A stretch of 64,000 bases of DNA from Cinnamomum chago (taxonomy: Eukaryota > Streptophyta > Magnoliopsida > Laurales > Lauraceae): NCBI GenBank assembly GCA_038049695.1, contig CP142452.1, forward strand, positions 75,524,501-75,588,500. The letters run 5' to 3'. How positions within the stretch are numbered: position 1 is the first letter of the stretch; the number at the start of each line of letters is the position of its first letter. The position numbers were made by a program, and so were the translations under genes. Shown here in pieces: positions 37,321 through 49,619 of the stretch. The notes under the pieces are model-generated. The model searched no databases and was not told the origin of the DNA. It saw only the letters and a program-made list of their open reading frames with translations.

Positions 37321-38429
37321 GTTTATGTGTGCATGGAAGTTTGAGGATATGAGTAATCTAAAGTCTAAATTAGTAGTGATTTCTTAAGTGCATTTATTTT
37401 TGTAACTGAAATATGACAATAGTTAATAGTCAGATTAGTGTCGAATTGAAAAAAATGTCAATTCTTTAAAGGCATGTGAATCTAAATAGTATAAATTTCT
37501 TAAAGATAAGACTCTGTTATATAAAGTAAATAGGGCAGAAGAAAAACCTTAAATTGGGATGATTGGTATGCGAAAGTTCCTATGAAAGGTGTGAGATGAA
37601 ATATACTTTTTAACAATTTTTCTTCTTTGGCAAAATAAATAAAATCGTACATTTAAAACCCAAGTCGCCAAAGTGTGTGTAACTTTATCTTGTAAAACAA
37701 AGTTTTAGAGACAGTTATTTTTCAAATGTTTTCATAGTGATCCTTTTAGAAAAGAAGTTAGACAAGATCATGCACAGTCGATACTCGAGTACGTTTGGTA
37801 GCAATGTAGAATAAAAAGATAAAAACTAGTATTTCTTAATTTTCGGCCCTAAGCCTTGCCTTGGCCCTTGAAGGTAGTGTAAGAGCCTACGTAGTGCAGG
37901 CCCTTCTAGGGCTTTGGCCTGCCTGAGCCCAACCCTATATATATATATTGTGGGTAGGGTGAGGACAACCTCGGGCCCAGCCAGGCCTGACCATTTGATA
38001 GCCCTAGAGCCACCTACACATGCCAATAAGTGGAGATACGATTCGAGAGGCATAAAAGGTTTAATCATTATAAACCAAGGTTAGGAATAATAATAATAAT
38101 AATTCGGCATCAAGTTATCCGAAGCTTTAATTTAACAGCCTTAGAATTTAACAGGCATTTGGCTTAGTGCAACTATGAGATTGAGTCCGCGGTAAAGGTC
38201 CCATCATTGTCAGGTTTCTTCCAATTAAATGAAAATCACTAAGCTCATCCATATCATGGACGCATTCAATTTTTATCAATAGGCATTGGTTTTTGCCAAA
38301 CCTTTGCCCATTTCTCCCAAAAAAAAAAAAGTCTTTGCCCATATTATCTAACTTTTTCTTGCTTCATGTATGAGTTCAAGGTGCTGGAGGCAACGTTCCA
38401 CTTAACTTTCAAGCCTCTTCCCCTTTGTA
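37321..38429. other. intergenic, no gene recognised
   Basis: No gene. Contains another GGCC-rich dispersed repeat (about 37840-38000) with a short TA run, and an (AAT)n stretch at about 38089. Confidence 0.45.
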
Positions 38430-38492
38430 GACTCTGAAGCGCTGGTTTCCTGGAACTAGGGCATCTGCTTCCGGTTTCCCGGAGACAGGGCA

Positions 38493-40605
38493 ATGTCTCC
38501 GGAGCTTGCTTCTCCTCCTCCTACTACCTTCCAACCCTTTCACCAATGGCCTCCTCCCCTTCTTCCCCAGCCCCTCCCACCTGCTACCTTTCCCCATCCA
38601 TCTCCCAATCATCTCCTCAGACAATCAACCCAGCCAGTTTTTCAAACCCCACCAATTCCCGCCCTTCCTCTCTTAGCTCCCCTAGCAGGTCAGCATCCCC
38701 TTCCTTCTCACCCTGGCACTCTTCTCCCTCCTACCCATCCCTCGACCAAACCCATAGCCTCTCACTTTCCTCAAAATTTCAAACCCCCCTTATTCCTGCC
38801 CACTCTTCCTCCTTAGCAGGTACCTTCCCTTAGATCTCCCAGCCTTCAGGCCAGACCCCAGATCCTTTTCCCCCCTCTTCAGTCACCCATACCCCAGCTG
38901 CTCCCGCCCTCACCCTCCCTCTGTCCAACCCAGTCCCCTTAGCAGGTTTCCCCCCTCTTCACAACCACACTCCATAACAGTTTCTAGGCCCTTCGTCCTT
39001 CCTTCCCTCCCCTGTCTAGTTCAGCTCCCCTCCACCAACCCACTATCCAGCTCCCTAGCTCCTTCGCTAATCTCTTCTCCGTCCCTAGTCCCTCCCATCA
39101 CTTTCCATTTTTTCCCCTACCACCTGGACAAATGGCCAACCATCCTTGACCATCCCCCAATCCATGCTCTCCTCTAGCAAAGAATCTTTCTCTTTTCCTG
39201 TTATAGGAAAATTTGCAGGTAAATGCGCTTCCTTTGAACGGGTTGAAGCTAAGGCAAAGCTCCGACCCCTCTTCAGGCCCTGCATGGTCTCCCTCACCAT
39301 CAAAGGTAATTTCATTTTTCGTCTCAATTCACCAGCAGATAAATCCTTCCTCCTTGGTCTCTCCCCCATGGCCATTGATAGGAGGAAAATCTTCTTCCTT
39401 TCCTGGTCCCCTGGTCAAGATGAATCAACCTGGCCTTCTTTTGCTCCTATTTGAGTGAGACTTTCAGGGCTCCCCTACCACTGCTGGAGCGAGCACATTA
39501 TTTTCTCCCTTGCCAACGCCATTGGTCAACCCATTAAGCTCAACGACATTACCTCATCCCAAAGGATTCTTACCTTTGCCATAGTCCTGGTTAATCTTGA
39601 CCTCTCCAAACCTAAACTTCATTCCATCCTAGTTGACCTGCAAGGGGATAGTGAGCAGGTCATTTCCCTAACCTATGAGCATTGTCCCTGCTCCCACTGT
39701 TTCCAACCCAGGCACTCCCATCTTACTTGCCAATTGGCTTCTCTCCCTAACAAGTCTCCTTCCAGTGAGGCCAACTCTCAACCTCCTCTTGCCCTCTCTG
39801 GTCCAATATCTCAAACCACCAATCCACCTCCTTCACCCTCTGCCACCTTGCCTCAAGCCTCCACTGCTTCCTCAACCACCATTGCTCCCAATCCATCTAG
39901 CTCTCCTCCTCCAGCTCAGCTTAACCCCCTCTTTCAACCAAATCTCTCTCAAACCTCCCCCAAGTTATCCCTTACTAAGGCCAAAATTCCCCTAGCCTCT
40001 TCCAAGTCTCCTCTCCCCAAACCCTCCCTCAATGATCTACCTTCTGATGTTGTCTCTGTTATCCTTGAAAAATCCAAATCTCTATCCATAGACATCTCCA
40101 ACCCCTTTGACATCTTAGAAAACTACTCCTTTCTGGACCCAGTTTCCAATCCAAACATCTATGGATGCAATCTCCGCTCTCTCTCAGAAGGTAGTCCCTC
40201 CCACCCCCCCCCCCTGGTTTTGACCATGCCTTAGGTACCCCCTGTCCTTCCTCCTCTACCAATAAGGCAACCCCTGTGTTTCTTCCTCTGCCTACCCCTG
40301 CCTCTCCCCTTCTGGACATCACTGCTCCTCCCCTTCTGGCCAACCCCAGCTCCTCTACCCCTGCTCCTCCACTCCCGGTTATCCCTATCACCTCCCCTCC
40401 CACAGCCTCAGCTCCTCCAGCAGATTCCTCTCAGACCAAGTCTCTTAAGAATTCAATGGCACACCATCGCAGACTACCAGCCACAGGCAAAGGGAAGCTA
40501 TCCAGCTCTATCCCTAGTACTGGCCCGATCACTAGGAGGTCTAGATGCAAACGCACCTCCCCCCCTCCCCCCATCCATGTTAAAGGTCCTTTACTAGAAC
40601 TGTAG
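38493..40605 (+). pseudogene. LINE ORF1 (gag-like, DUF4283 + zinc knuckle), broken
   Basis: The coherent part runs 39146-40234 with one in-frame TGA (39452-39454). Upstream (38493-38816) and downstream (40276-40605) Pro/Ser-rich pieces are in other frames. The DUF4283-like segment (FSFPVIGKFAGK to WSPGQDE, then VRLSGLPYHCWSE) ends in a zinc knuckle CX2CX4HX4C (CSHCFQPRHSHLTC at about 39696-39737). The protein would bind element RNA. Disrupted by the stop and at least two frameshifts. Confidence 0.75.
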
Positions 40606-43600
40606 GGGAATAGCTAACCCCATACCATTAGAGCTTTGGCTAACCTTGTCCATAACCACCATCCTGACTTGATTTTCATCTCTGAACCAATGTCAACCTT
40701 CTCCTCTACCCATTCTCTTGGCCTGTCTATATTTGGTTTTGACACCTTCCATTCTAACTCCCCTTCCCCCTCATCCCCTAACCTCTGGTGTTTCTCCAAG
40801 TCCTCCCACCTTCTCTCAGCCTCTGTTTCCAATGCTTCCTCTCAACATCTTACCATGCTCCTTTCAAACCAAACTTCAGGCCTCTCCTACCTCATTACTG
40901 GCGTTTATGGTTCCACCAACCCTTCCCATAAGAAAGACCTCTGGCAAACTCTTATCCATACCTCCTCAACCACCTTGCCTTGGTGCGTCCTTGGTGACTT
41001 TAATGCAATTCTTGCCCATAATGAGAAACTTAGCCTTCGCCAAGCAACCCCCTCATCTCTCAAAGATTTCCAATCCACAGTCTTGCTAGTTGGCCTTTCC
41101 AACACCCTCTCTATAGGTAGTCAATTTACTTGGTCTAACAATAGGCAAGGTCTCTCCTATGCAGCTGCCAAATTAGACAGAGCTCTAGTCAACACTCATT
41201 GGCTAGCTATCTTTCCAGACCCAATCGTCCACCACTTGCCTAGGCTTTCCTCTAATCACAGTCCCCTCTTACTAACCCACTCTAATCTCTCCCCTGCCCC
41301 CCTCAGCCCCCTTTAAGTTTGAAAACAAATGGCTCCTTAACCCTTCCTTCCTTGATATGGTCAAATCCAGCTAGGAAGTCTCCATTGAAGGGAACCCTCA
41401 GTTTATTCTAGCCCAAAAGCTCAAAGCTCTCAAGCTGGCCCTTAAATTCTGGAGCAAGAACACCTATGGCCTTGTTCACCAGAACATTATTGCTACAGAA
41501 GCCTCCATCCTGAGATGCCAAACAAATCTGGTTTCCTCCCCATCCGACTCCTTTAGGAGAGACCTTCTAGAAGCTAAACTTCATCTTCGTGATACTCACA
41601 AAGCCCAGGAAATCCATTGGAAGCAGAGATCCAGAATCTCTTGGTTAAAAGAGGGTGATATGAACACAAAATTCTTCCACCATTCAGCCAAAGCTAGAGG
41701 ATCTTTCAATAGCATCAAACATATCTCAGTCAATGGTAGTCTCACAGAAGACCCCTCTATCATTCAAGACCAAGTTGTCCAATTCTACTCCTCTCTCTTC
41801 AAACCCCATGCTAGTCAGCCCCATCCCATCCTCTTTCAGTTAGATAATCCAAAGGTTTCAGACTCTGAGAACTCCTCTCTAGTCTCTATTCCCTCAGATT
41901 CAGAAATCAAAACAACCATTTTTTCCCTTAAGAAAAATAGCTCCCCCGGCCCAGATGGTTTCAATGGTTTTTTCTACGCTAACACCTGGGACATCATAGG
42001 TAATACTGTTACCTCAGCAGTGCAACATTTTTTCCAATAAAAAAAATCCTGAGAGATTCCAATGCTTTCTTTCTTTCTCTTATCCCAAAATCCAACTCCC
42101 CTACCGCCTTTGCAGACTTTAGGCCAATCAGTCTTCTAAACTTTTCTTACAAAATCATATCTAAAATCCTTGCTTCTAGGCTCTCCATCCTTCTTCCCAA
42201 TTCGATTTCCTCCCACCAAGCAGCCTTCATCCATGGCAGATCAATCCACCAACACTCAGCCCTTACCTTCGAGCTCTTCCAAAGACTCAAATCCAAGATT
42301 AGTAAATGTTCTCTTTGCCTTAAACTAGATATCTCCAAAGCCTTTGACAAACTCAATTGGTCTTTCCTCTTCTCTGCCCTTAGATTTTTCAATTTCTCTG
42401 AAGACTGGATTTCACTCTTGAAGGAATGTGTCTGCACATCCAAATGCTCAGTGTTAATCAACCAATCTCCTCATGGTTTTTTGGCTCTTCCTGTGGCCTG
42501 AGACAGGGTGATCCCTTATCACCATACATTTTCATTATTCCAGAAGAAATTCTCAGCCTTCATCTCCACAACCTCCACTCCCAAGGCACCATCCTCCCCC
42601 CCTCCCCCATCCCCCTCACCCCCTACCACCTTCTTTATGCTGATGATATTATTATCTCTATGAAAGGTACTACCTCTGGTGTTCTAGCCCTTCAAGATCT
42701 CCTAGATATTTGCCAATCCTCTTCTGGCCAGCACATCAACCTTCTCAAGAGTCAGCTTCTTATTGGCAAATGTGGCAACAGAAGGAAAGCTAGGATCTGC
42801 TCCATCCTTGGTCTTCAAGAGAGTCAAGCTCAACTCAAATATCTGGGCTTCCCTATAGTGTTAGGCACTCCGAAGCGTCTCCATTTCCTTCCCCTGCTGG
42901 ACTCCATCAATGCTAAACTTTCAGCTTTGAAATCCAAAACTCTTTCTTTTGCAGGTTGGCTTATCCTCATCAAACATGTTCTCTCCAGTATTCCTATACA
43001 CATTGCCTCTATCCTTCCCCTCCCATCTTCCATCTGTAAAGATATTGAGCGTCTTATGAGGCACTTTCTCTGGTCAGGCAATTCTTCTTCCTCGAAAATC
43101 AATTACGTTAACTGGTCTCAGGTCACTCTCCCCAAGCTGGAAGGTGGTCTTGGCATCAGACACATCTCTGAAGTTAACAATGCATCACTCATTAAGCTGG
43201 GTTGGCAAGCCTCTACTTCGAATTTCCTATGGTCCTCTTGGTTCAAGAATCGCTACTTCAAGTTCAAGAATATCTGGGATACAACCAACACTTCCTACGG
43301 TTCCTGCATCTGGAACAGAATTCGTCGCCTTGCTCGCTACATTCACCAAGGTAGTGCATGGGTCTTTGGCAATGGGGAAGATATCAACATTTGGCATGAC
43401 ACCTAGTATGGAGACAAGCCTCTCTCTGCAGTCTTCCTTAACCAGCTTTTCCCGCATGACCAATGCCTTGCTTCCCTTTTCCATTCAGGTTCTTGGCATC
43501 TCTCATTGCATATGCCTACTGCAGTCCTAGATTTGTTCTCCTCTGCCACCTCCCTCCTCTCTCCCAGCCCTTCTGTTAGAGATCTCCTTACCTGGAAGGC

Positions 43601-44180
43601 TACCACCAATGGACAACTCACCCAAAGCAGTGCTTGGAATACAGTCAGATCCAGAGGCATCACTCTCCAGTGGCCTTCTCTGATATGGAATGACATCTCC
43701 CTCCCCAGAATCAGTTGCTTTGGCTGGCGTCTTATGCTCAACCGAACTCCTACTGAAACTTACCTTCAGCACATTGGCTTCTCCTTAGCCTCAAGATGCA
43801 GCCTCTGCTTCAATGGAATTGACTCAGTCTGCCACATCTTCTTCTCCTGCTCAGTAGCCCAGTTCCTTTGGAGCTGGTTGCTACACTTAGCCCATGCTCA
43901 GCACCCATCTTCCTGTTCTGCTTCTTCTATCTGGATCTCCCTTTCCAGAGGCAACGACTCAGTTGGGAATTCGATCATGGCAGCGATTTTCCTGTCAGTC
44001 CTCTACAACCTCTGGAAGACCAAGAATGCAGCTTTCTTCAACAATCAGCATCCTCCTCTTAACCAGATCCTAGGCAACCTACAAGATGATCTCAGAATCT
44101 CTCTCAAGAAGATTTCTAAACCTTTTGGCAGCCTGCAACTAAGCTCCCTTCTCAGATCATTGAACATCTCAGGTCACTGA
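40577..44180 (+). pseudogene. LINE ORF2 (endonuclease-reverse transcriptase), broken
   Basis: ORF2 opens at ATG 40577 with VLY*NCRGIANP, where a TAG replaces the usual Trp codon, then shifts frame. The endonuclease part (40636-41316) has GDFNAIL. The RT part spans about 41660-43406: SSPGPDGFNGFFY, SKAFDKLNW, RQGDPLSPYIF and the catalytic YADD in LLYADDIIIS (about 42630). A zf-RVT region follows at 43506-44180. Several frameshifts and stops break it. It would have nicked the target and reverse-transcribed the element RNA. Confidence 0.82.
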
Positions 44181-44341
44181 TCTTAGAATCTCCCTTGGTA
44201 GCTTGTTCTGGCTCTTTTTAGCAATGTCTCTTCTGTTTCTGTTTTCATTTTTTCTTTTTGTTCTCCTCCAGTGCTGGAGGTCTATTCTTTGTATTCTTTC
44301 TTTTCCTTTTCAATACAATTGCCCTTTTATAAAAAAAAAAA

Positions 44342-46954
44342 GATGACAATTGGGAAGAAATAAGTGAAAAAATATAGTGCACTGAATGATTCCATCATCA
44401 CTAAATATACTTTTTTATTTCTTTATCCAGCAGTTTGCCACTTACCTACAGCACTATGACTTATTTATGACTCCACTGTAAGTCACTGTAACAGAGTTAC
44501 ACACCACTGAGACAGGAATTAGACTGAGGGTGCAACTGGGCTAGGCCTAGGTAAAGTATTGACTAACCTCAGCCCGACCCAAATGGCATGTGCTAAAGCC
44601 TAGCTAAAGGCAGGCTGCTAAGGGACTGAATTGCCCGGCCCAAGACTGAGCACAAGCCTGGGTGGTATCCTTTAACACAATAATAACAAGGAAGAGCTGA
44701 CTCAGATTGCCTAGAAAACAGAAGGGTCCAAGTTGAGCCCATTTAGTTAGGCCAAGAAACAGTGCACGAGCCTGAGTGAAGTATGGACGTACCCATTTGG
44801 TAAGCAGCTGGGCCAACTCATGCAGGAGTGAATTCAGGCCTATTCGTTACTGGGCTAGAAGACCGGGTGCAGCCGAATGGCCTAAAACTGAGTGTTTCAG
44901 TCCAAACTGATTTGTTCATACTGGGCCGGGGCTGGTATGACGCCCTGTTTGCACCTATCTATAATTAGGACACCTAGTCAGGTCATACTTCAGTTTTGAA
45001 AGCTACTTAGCCCAAGTCAATCTGGAAACTGAGCTGAGTCTTGACACAGTCTATTAGAAGAAAATCAATTTAAATCTACAGATATAAGAGATAGAAATGG
45101 AATTAACTTGTAATATCTTTTCTTAAATTTTGCCTGTCTCACCCACATCTATTGGGGATAGTATGAGCAGGGATGGTATATAAGGCAGGTTTGGGATGGG
45201 GACGGGCTGGGGTAAACCCAAGCCTGCCCGATCTCAAGTTTATCTCATCCAAACCCAACCCATTCTATAAAAGGTCATTGGTACGAGCTACTAAATCCGC
45301 TCCGCTCCATTTGGGTTGGAGTCGAGTCAAATTTAGAGCTTAAGATTTTTAAAATAGAGAAATGCATGAGAATGAGTGTAGTCGAGATCAAACACACCAT
45401 TTTCTTCCCACATGCCTTAAGTTAAGGCCCGATGCCACTTACACCACATGAGTTTCGTTTATATCTCTAGTAATAAATAAATATAAATAATATTCAGGAC
45501 GGGGCCAGTATGGTATTTGTATGACCTGACTAGGGTTGCAAACAGAACAGATCCAAGTGGGAACAATACTGGACCCAGACCCTTTTATAAATAATGATTC
45601 TGGTTTCGATTTTGACTTAGAACATATTTTGTTGATTCCAGACCCAGTTCTGAGAGGAAAATCCGGATCTAGTTCCGGAACTAGGTCTACTTAGAGGACT
45701 AGAATTTACTTCCAAATTCGGTTCTAATTCCTCTTCATTTTTAGTTTTTTCTTAAAATAAGCATATCGCTCAACTTATAAAAGTGCATCAAGTCTACTAC
45801 CTCTAATATTATATAAAATAATGTAAAAAAGACAGTTAATTTTGAAGTATAGTTTGCAACATCAAAGACTCAGATGTTAGGTCCCGGGTCCACGAGTAGG
45901 AACCTATATGGACCCAGAACCGGGCCTGTTTATGAATTGAAACCCAAATTAGATTCCGGACCTGATTTTTTACGGGCGGAACTTCTAGGTAATCGGAGAA
46001 TCGGATACCCATTTGCAACCCAATTAACCCAAACCTACTCCATTTCCATCCCTACTCGATAGAGGTGTTCATGGGCCATGTCACGCCAGGCTAAGAAATA
46101 TCGATGCCCTTGCGAGGAACCATGCTGACTTGACTAAAATTAATCCACAGTTAAGTATGAGTGAATAATCCACAGTTAAGTATGAGTGAATGACACGTGA
46201 TCAGTTAGCTAAAAGTTACATGTTCATCAGCCTTTTATTTTCGGGGGAAATACATTATCAGGGCTTAATGTTTAACACAGGGTCAAGCCCATTTTCTAAA
46301 ACTATAGTCCAAATTCAGCCCAAACAGGATTATGCTAAGCATGGCTTGGACTGGCCAGGCCTGACCCACTTTCAACCCTATTTTGCATTAAATGATGGAT
46401 TAACGAATTTCTCTGTCTAAGGTGCAGCTATTTCTGAAAAGAAAGATTGATCAAGTGCATTTAATCTGGACCTCTCTCTGTCTGTGAGAGTGTGAGACTG
46501 TGACGCATCCGTCATCCTTTGTCTTTGTAGGGAAGGCATAAAGAGAAGCTCATACAAACCAACGGCGCAGAAACAATCTGATCAGTTTAATTCATGATCC
46601 TGATCCATATGGGTTAGCATATGGTTCAATGGGCCATGGCCCACTGCACAAGGTCCACCAATGACCAAACTCGCTTTTCTAGCTTCTAACTCGGCCTCTT
46701 TTAATTTTTTTTCCTCTTGCACCACCATCATAGTGTTCATGGGCCAGGTTCCCACATGCCTGGCCCGAATCGGGCTGCTGTCGGTTTAAAGAACCAGTCC
46801 AGTACAACATTAGGCTGGAAATTAACAAGCACGGCTCTTGACAAGATTCGGTCCAGCGAATTTAGCAACAATGATGTTAATCTGTATAGCTCAATAGAAG
46901 TTAATAAGTCTTGGTTAACCGGACCCCTGTATTGCCCTAGTTGTACTGTGATTA
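44342..46954. other. intergenic, dispersed GGCC/GGGTT-rich repeats
   Basis: No gene. Several patches of the same degenerate GGGCT/GGCC-rich family are seen (about 44530-45000, 45160-45310, 46070-46390 and 46740-46950), and a GGACCCAGA/GGTTC-rich patch at 45540-46020. Confidence 0.45.
46141..46190. repeat. perfect 25-bp tandem duplication
   Basis: The 25-bp unit beginning TAATCCACAGTTAAG occurs twice in exact succession. Confidence 0.95.
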
Positions 46955-47147
46955 GAAGTAGGGCTTGGGTGTAACAGGATTTGGGGCTGATATTATAAAT
47001 AGAGACTTAGAGTCTTTAAGATATATACCTTTTCTAATTGCATAGTGAATTCTCCCGTCTTTCCGTGGACGTAGACCAGAAGCCGAGCCACGTAAATTTA
47101 TGTGTTCTCTTGTGCGTGATTGATTTCTTCTCGTAGACCCTAGATTA
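46955..47147 (+). mobile_element. Ty1-copia LTR remnant
   Basis: The block TCCGTGGACGTAG...CCACGTAAATTTATGTG...GATTACAACA matches the R-U5 style of the LTR at 50227-50512 (TCCGTGGACGTACG...CCATGTAAATCTATG...ACAACA). TATAAATAGAG at about 46995 is a possible LTR TATA. The 3' end fits a CAACA terminus. The 5' end is uncertain. Confidence 0.5.
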
Positions 47148-47769
47148 CAACAAATGAAATATGCAACCAACTCGAGAAATATTAGTGAAATATGTAAAAA
47201 ATGCGAGGACCCATAGCCACAGGTTGCCCATGGTCTGTACTTCAGAAACCGGTTGTAACTTGAGTAACCATGGTTCGAGCCAGTGCCTGACCCAGATTTC
47301 ACTCTAGCCTCAAAATCCAAATAGCACAGCCCAGATCACAATTTCCCTTGTCCTGAAGCACGAAGGCACTTCCAAGCTGGGCCGCCCAAGTTTAACCCAC
47401 AAGACTGTACATACTAAGAAGTTAATAATAATTTATTACACGAGTTATGAAGGTTGACCCTAATCCAACTCGTTTAAATGCAGGTAAAGTTTTTCCTGAC
47501 CTGTGACTTTGTTTCCTTTGTGGGTCATATCCAGGTCAGATAAGAGTCAGTTTATGGATTGGGCTAGGTTTACTGTTCAAATTTATTTTGCCTGCACAAG
47601 GTGGACCCACAAGACATAGTACATAGAAAGAAGTTGGAAAAGATAAATAAATAAAGGGTTTCATCATCTCTTATTCTTGTCATAAGCACTACAACTAGAA
47701 GTAGAAGTTGTTTAATTTATTCAATACAAAATACAAAGTATACCCTGTGAAACACAGATAAATGCTCTT
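47148..47769. other. intergenic and BSP3 3' flank
   Basis: No gene. The last 150 bases are a diverged version of the BSP 3' flank; TTTATT words give possible minus-strand poly(A) signals. Confidence 0.45.
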
Positions 47770-49354
47770 TTAAGAGCCATATTTGGCCTTGTAGTCAGCC
47801 CAAAGCTGGTCTACTGTCTTCCCAGGAAGCTCCATGAAGAAGTCATTGCTATAACCATTCCTCATTTTCCCATTGAGATCTGCTACAAACCCATCTTTAA
47901 GACTGTTACAGTAGTCCAAGAATCGCGCGGTTACACTGTACCCTTCATCCCAATTTTTTCCTTCACCTGGTTTCACCCAGTTCGGATCCGGGTACCCGGA
48001 CTTCAACCTCACAAAATCTGCTATCCCTTCAATCAATCCAATTGGCGTCTGTTGATTGCCGAACTGATAGTATTTTTATTGGCTAATTCATGGGTTGGAC
48101 AAAACTCTGGGTCCATTGAGTTGTATTTTCTAATTTATTTTAGAATGGACTGTGGATGTGTCGCCGGAAGAGCTGAAGTGGAGAATAGAAGAAAAAAGAA
48201 GACCGGGCGAAATCCCTCAGGCCCGATCGATCGGAGCCTCAGACCGATCGATCGGTCAGAAAAGGCATCCAGTTATTTTGTCAGTCCGATCGATCGGATG
48301 CACAGTCCGATCAATCAGACAGTGTGCGCAGAAACGGGAAAGTCTAATTTTCTAATCAGATTTAGTTTCCTTTTGAGACTATCTTTCCCAGTTTGAGCCC
48401 TACTTGTGCACTAAGTCTAAGGCACGAATTTGGGGCTATTTATAGGGTGTTTCTCTCAACCCTATAAGGAATCACGACCATCACAACTCTCATTGATCTG
48501 AGTCAGAGATATCTTAGAGAGAGTTAATTCTCTAGGGCTACTGAGAGACTATTCTGAAGGACTGCTCTAGAAGGTTGTTGTTGCTTCTACTTTTCTTGTA
48601 GAAGATTGATCGTCTTGGTTGACAAGGTGTGAGGAAATCAAGTAAGGAGAACGGGGCGCGGTGGATGTCGTGTCAGTGGATTCTTTGCAAGAATAACTAC
48701 AGTCCTTAGGTCGAGGTACAGACTGAGGTAAAGGAGCTTGTGAGTATATCTTGTAACTGTTCGTGAACTCTTGATTTCTGGTTCGTGGTTTTTCTCCCTG
48801 GATAGGGTTTCTATGTTAAAGATTGTGTCTGCCTTCTTGTGGTGTGTGATTGGTAGATAGCTAGATAGCTAGTTCTATATTATCTGATTGATTTATTTTC
48901 GCTGCATTGATTGGTTAAATTAGAACTAGTAATCCATTTTGGTAGCCCCATATAGAATTTTCACGAACCATTGCCAAACATGTGTCATCTCATGGTAGAG
49001 GACCCCAGTGACCATGTCCTTCAAATCTCCTTTGGAAACAGCGATGGAATCTGCACTGAAATTGATTTTATTTCCAAGGGTCACAGCCACAGCATTTCCT
49101 TCCATGGTTTTAACATTCATGACCACCTGATCGAAGTTCTTCCGGTCCCCTTCGCCTTGCCGGAATGTCTGCCAAATGAATGTGGAAGCACCCTCCATGA
49201 TCTGCTTGGTGAAGTCGGCACCGACTTCGTTGTTGAATCGGTCTCCGCCGGTTGTTCCGACCGCTTCATTGGTGACGATGTATTCGACGGCATGGATCTG
49301 TCCTAGTGTGGCAATGGCTACGAGGGAGAAGATGGAGAGGAGCAAAGGACCCAT
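47770..49354 (-). CDS. basic secretory protein BSP3, split by a solo-LTR-derived intron
   Basis: Exon 1 is 48965-49354 (130 codons) and exon 2 is 47770-48063 (97 codons plus stop), giving 227 aa if 48064-48964 is removed. The protein has a signal peptide (about 1-22), FIWQTFRQ, HEMTH (121-125), IEGIADFVRLK and C-terminal LWADYKAKYGS; it is the most diverged of the four paralogues. The other three are intronless at this position. The interruption is a solo LTR whose borders form GT (49 bases after HEMTH starts, 48963-48964) and AG (48064-48065). Splicing gives WQWF-FGNQQ, one Phe more than the ancestral spacing. Without splicing the frame adds 12 residues and stops, losing EGIADF. Start chosen at 49354, downstream of the TATA box (49412-49417). 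Expression is unknown, so the gene may be intact or dead. Confidence 0.7.
48065..48963 (+). mobile_element. solo LTR inserted in BSP3 (899 bp, 5-bp TSD)
   Basis: The insert begins TGATAGTATTTTT and ends AGAATTTTCA, i.e. TG...CA. Exact 5-base repeats CGAAC flank it at 48060-48064 and 48964-48968. It contains a TATA-like CTATTTATAGGG (about 48436), so its own orientation is plus, antisense to BSP3. No internal retrotransposon sequence remains. The size, ends and TSD are those of a solo LTR made by LTR-LTR recombination. The U3 part carries four copies of a CCGATCGATCGG-type palindrome. Confidence 0.85.
48221..48320. repeat. cluster of four CGATCGATCG-type palindromes in the solo LTR
   Basis: CCGATCGATCGG words lie at about 48222-48234, 48244-48256 and 48286-48298, and a variant CCGATCAATCAG at about 48307-48318. 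They alternate spacing of about 22, 42 and 21 bp. Position in the U3 of the LTR suggests enhancer-like repeats; this is inference. Confidence 0.75.
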
Positions 49355-49411
49355 TTTAATCTTTGGTTTGTGGTGCAGCTGTTGAGGAATCAACAGGTTC
49401 ATGTGTGTCAC

Positions 49412-49527
49412 TATATACAGAGGCTTGAATGGCTGGAAAGTAGAAATGCAATTGCCGCACACGACAAGAAGTTTCCGTGTGGAAAAGTTAATCGTTGAAA
49501 AGTCTTACAAAGACTTTGACCTTGACC
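49412..49527 (-). promoter_or_regulatory. BSP3 promoter: TATA box and tandem W-boxes
   Basis: TATATA lies at 49412-49417, 58 bases upstream of the ATG. Two directly adjacent W-box cores, TTGACCTTGACC, occupy 49516-49527, next to the GAAAAGTCTTACAAAG module shared with other BSP upstream regions. A near-identical copy of this region stands alone at 51893-52080. Confidence 0.65.
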
Positions 49528-49619
49528 TAGGTTTACAATCACATCTCTGATGGACCAAATTTTCTTCGATAAATTAATTTTAGTAATTAATGATTGAAAT
49601 CTGAAGTTACCATGTTGGT

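Larger units (their letters stand above)
38430..44341 (+). mobile_element. L1-like non-LTR retrotransposon (LINE), degenerate
   Basis: This is a near full-length plant L1-type LINE in sense orientation: a Pro-rich 5' part, an ORF1 with a gag-like DUF4283 region and CCHC knuckle, an ORF2 with an apurinic endonuclease, reverse transcriptase and zf-RVT region, and a 3' poly-A (about 44332-44341). The sense strand is strikingly C/T-rich. Stops and frameshifts interrupt both ORFs, so it is not autonomous now. The 5' boundary is approximate and I could not find TSDs. Confidence 0.88.

Noticed and set aside
40059..40403. Gly/Arg-rich minus-strand open frame
   Set aside because: Antisense of the Pro/Ser-rich LINE ORF1, produced by strand skew.
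48052..48396. 114-codon plus-strand frame inside BSP3
   Set aside because: It lies in the solo LTR and starts in BSP sequence; no retrotransposon or host domain.
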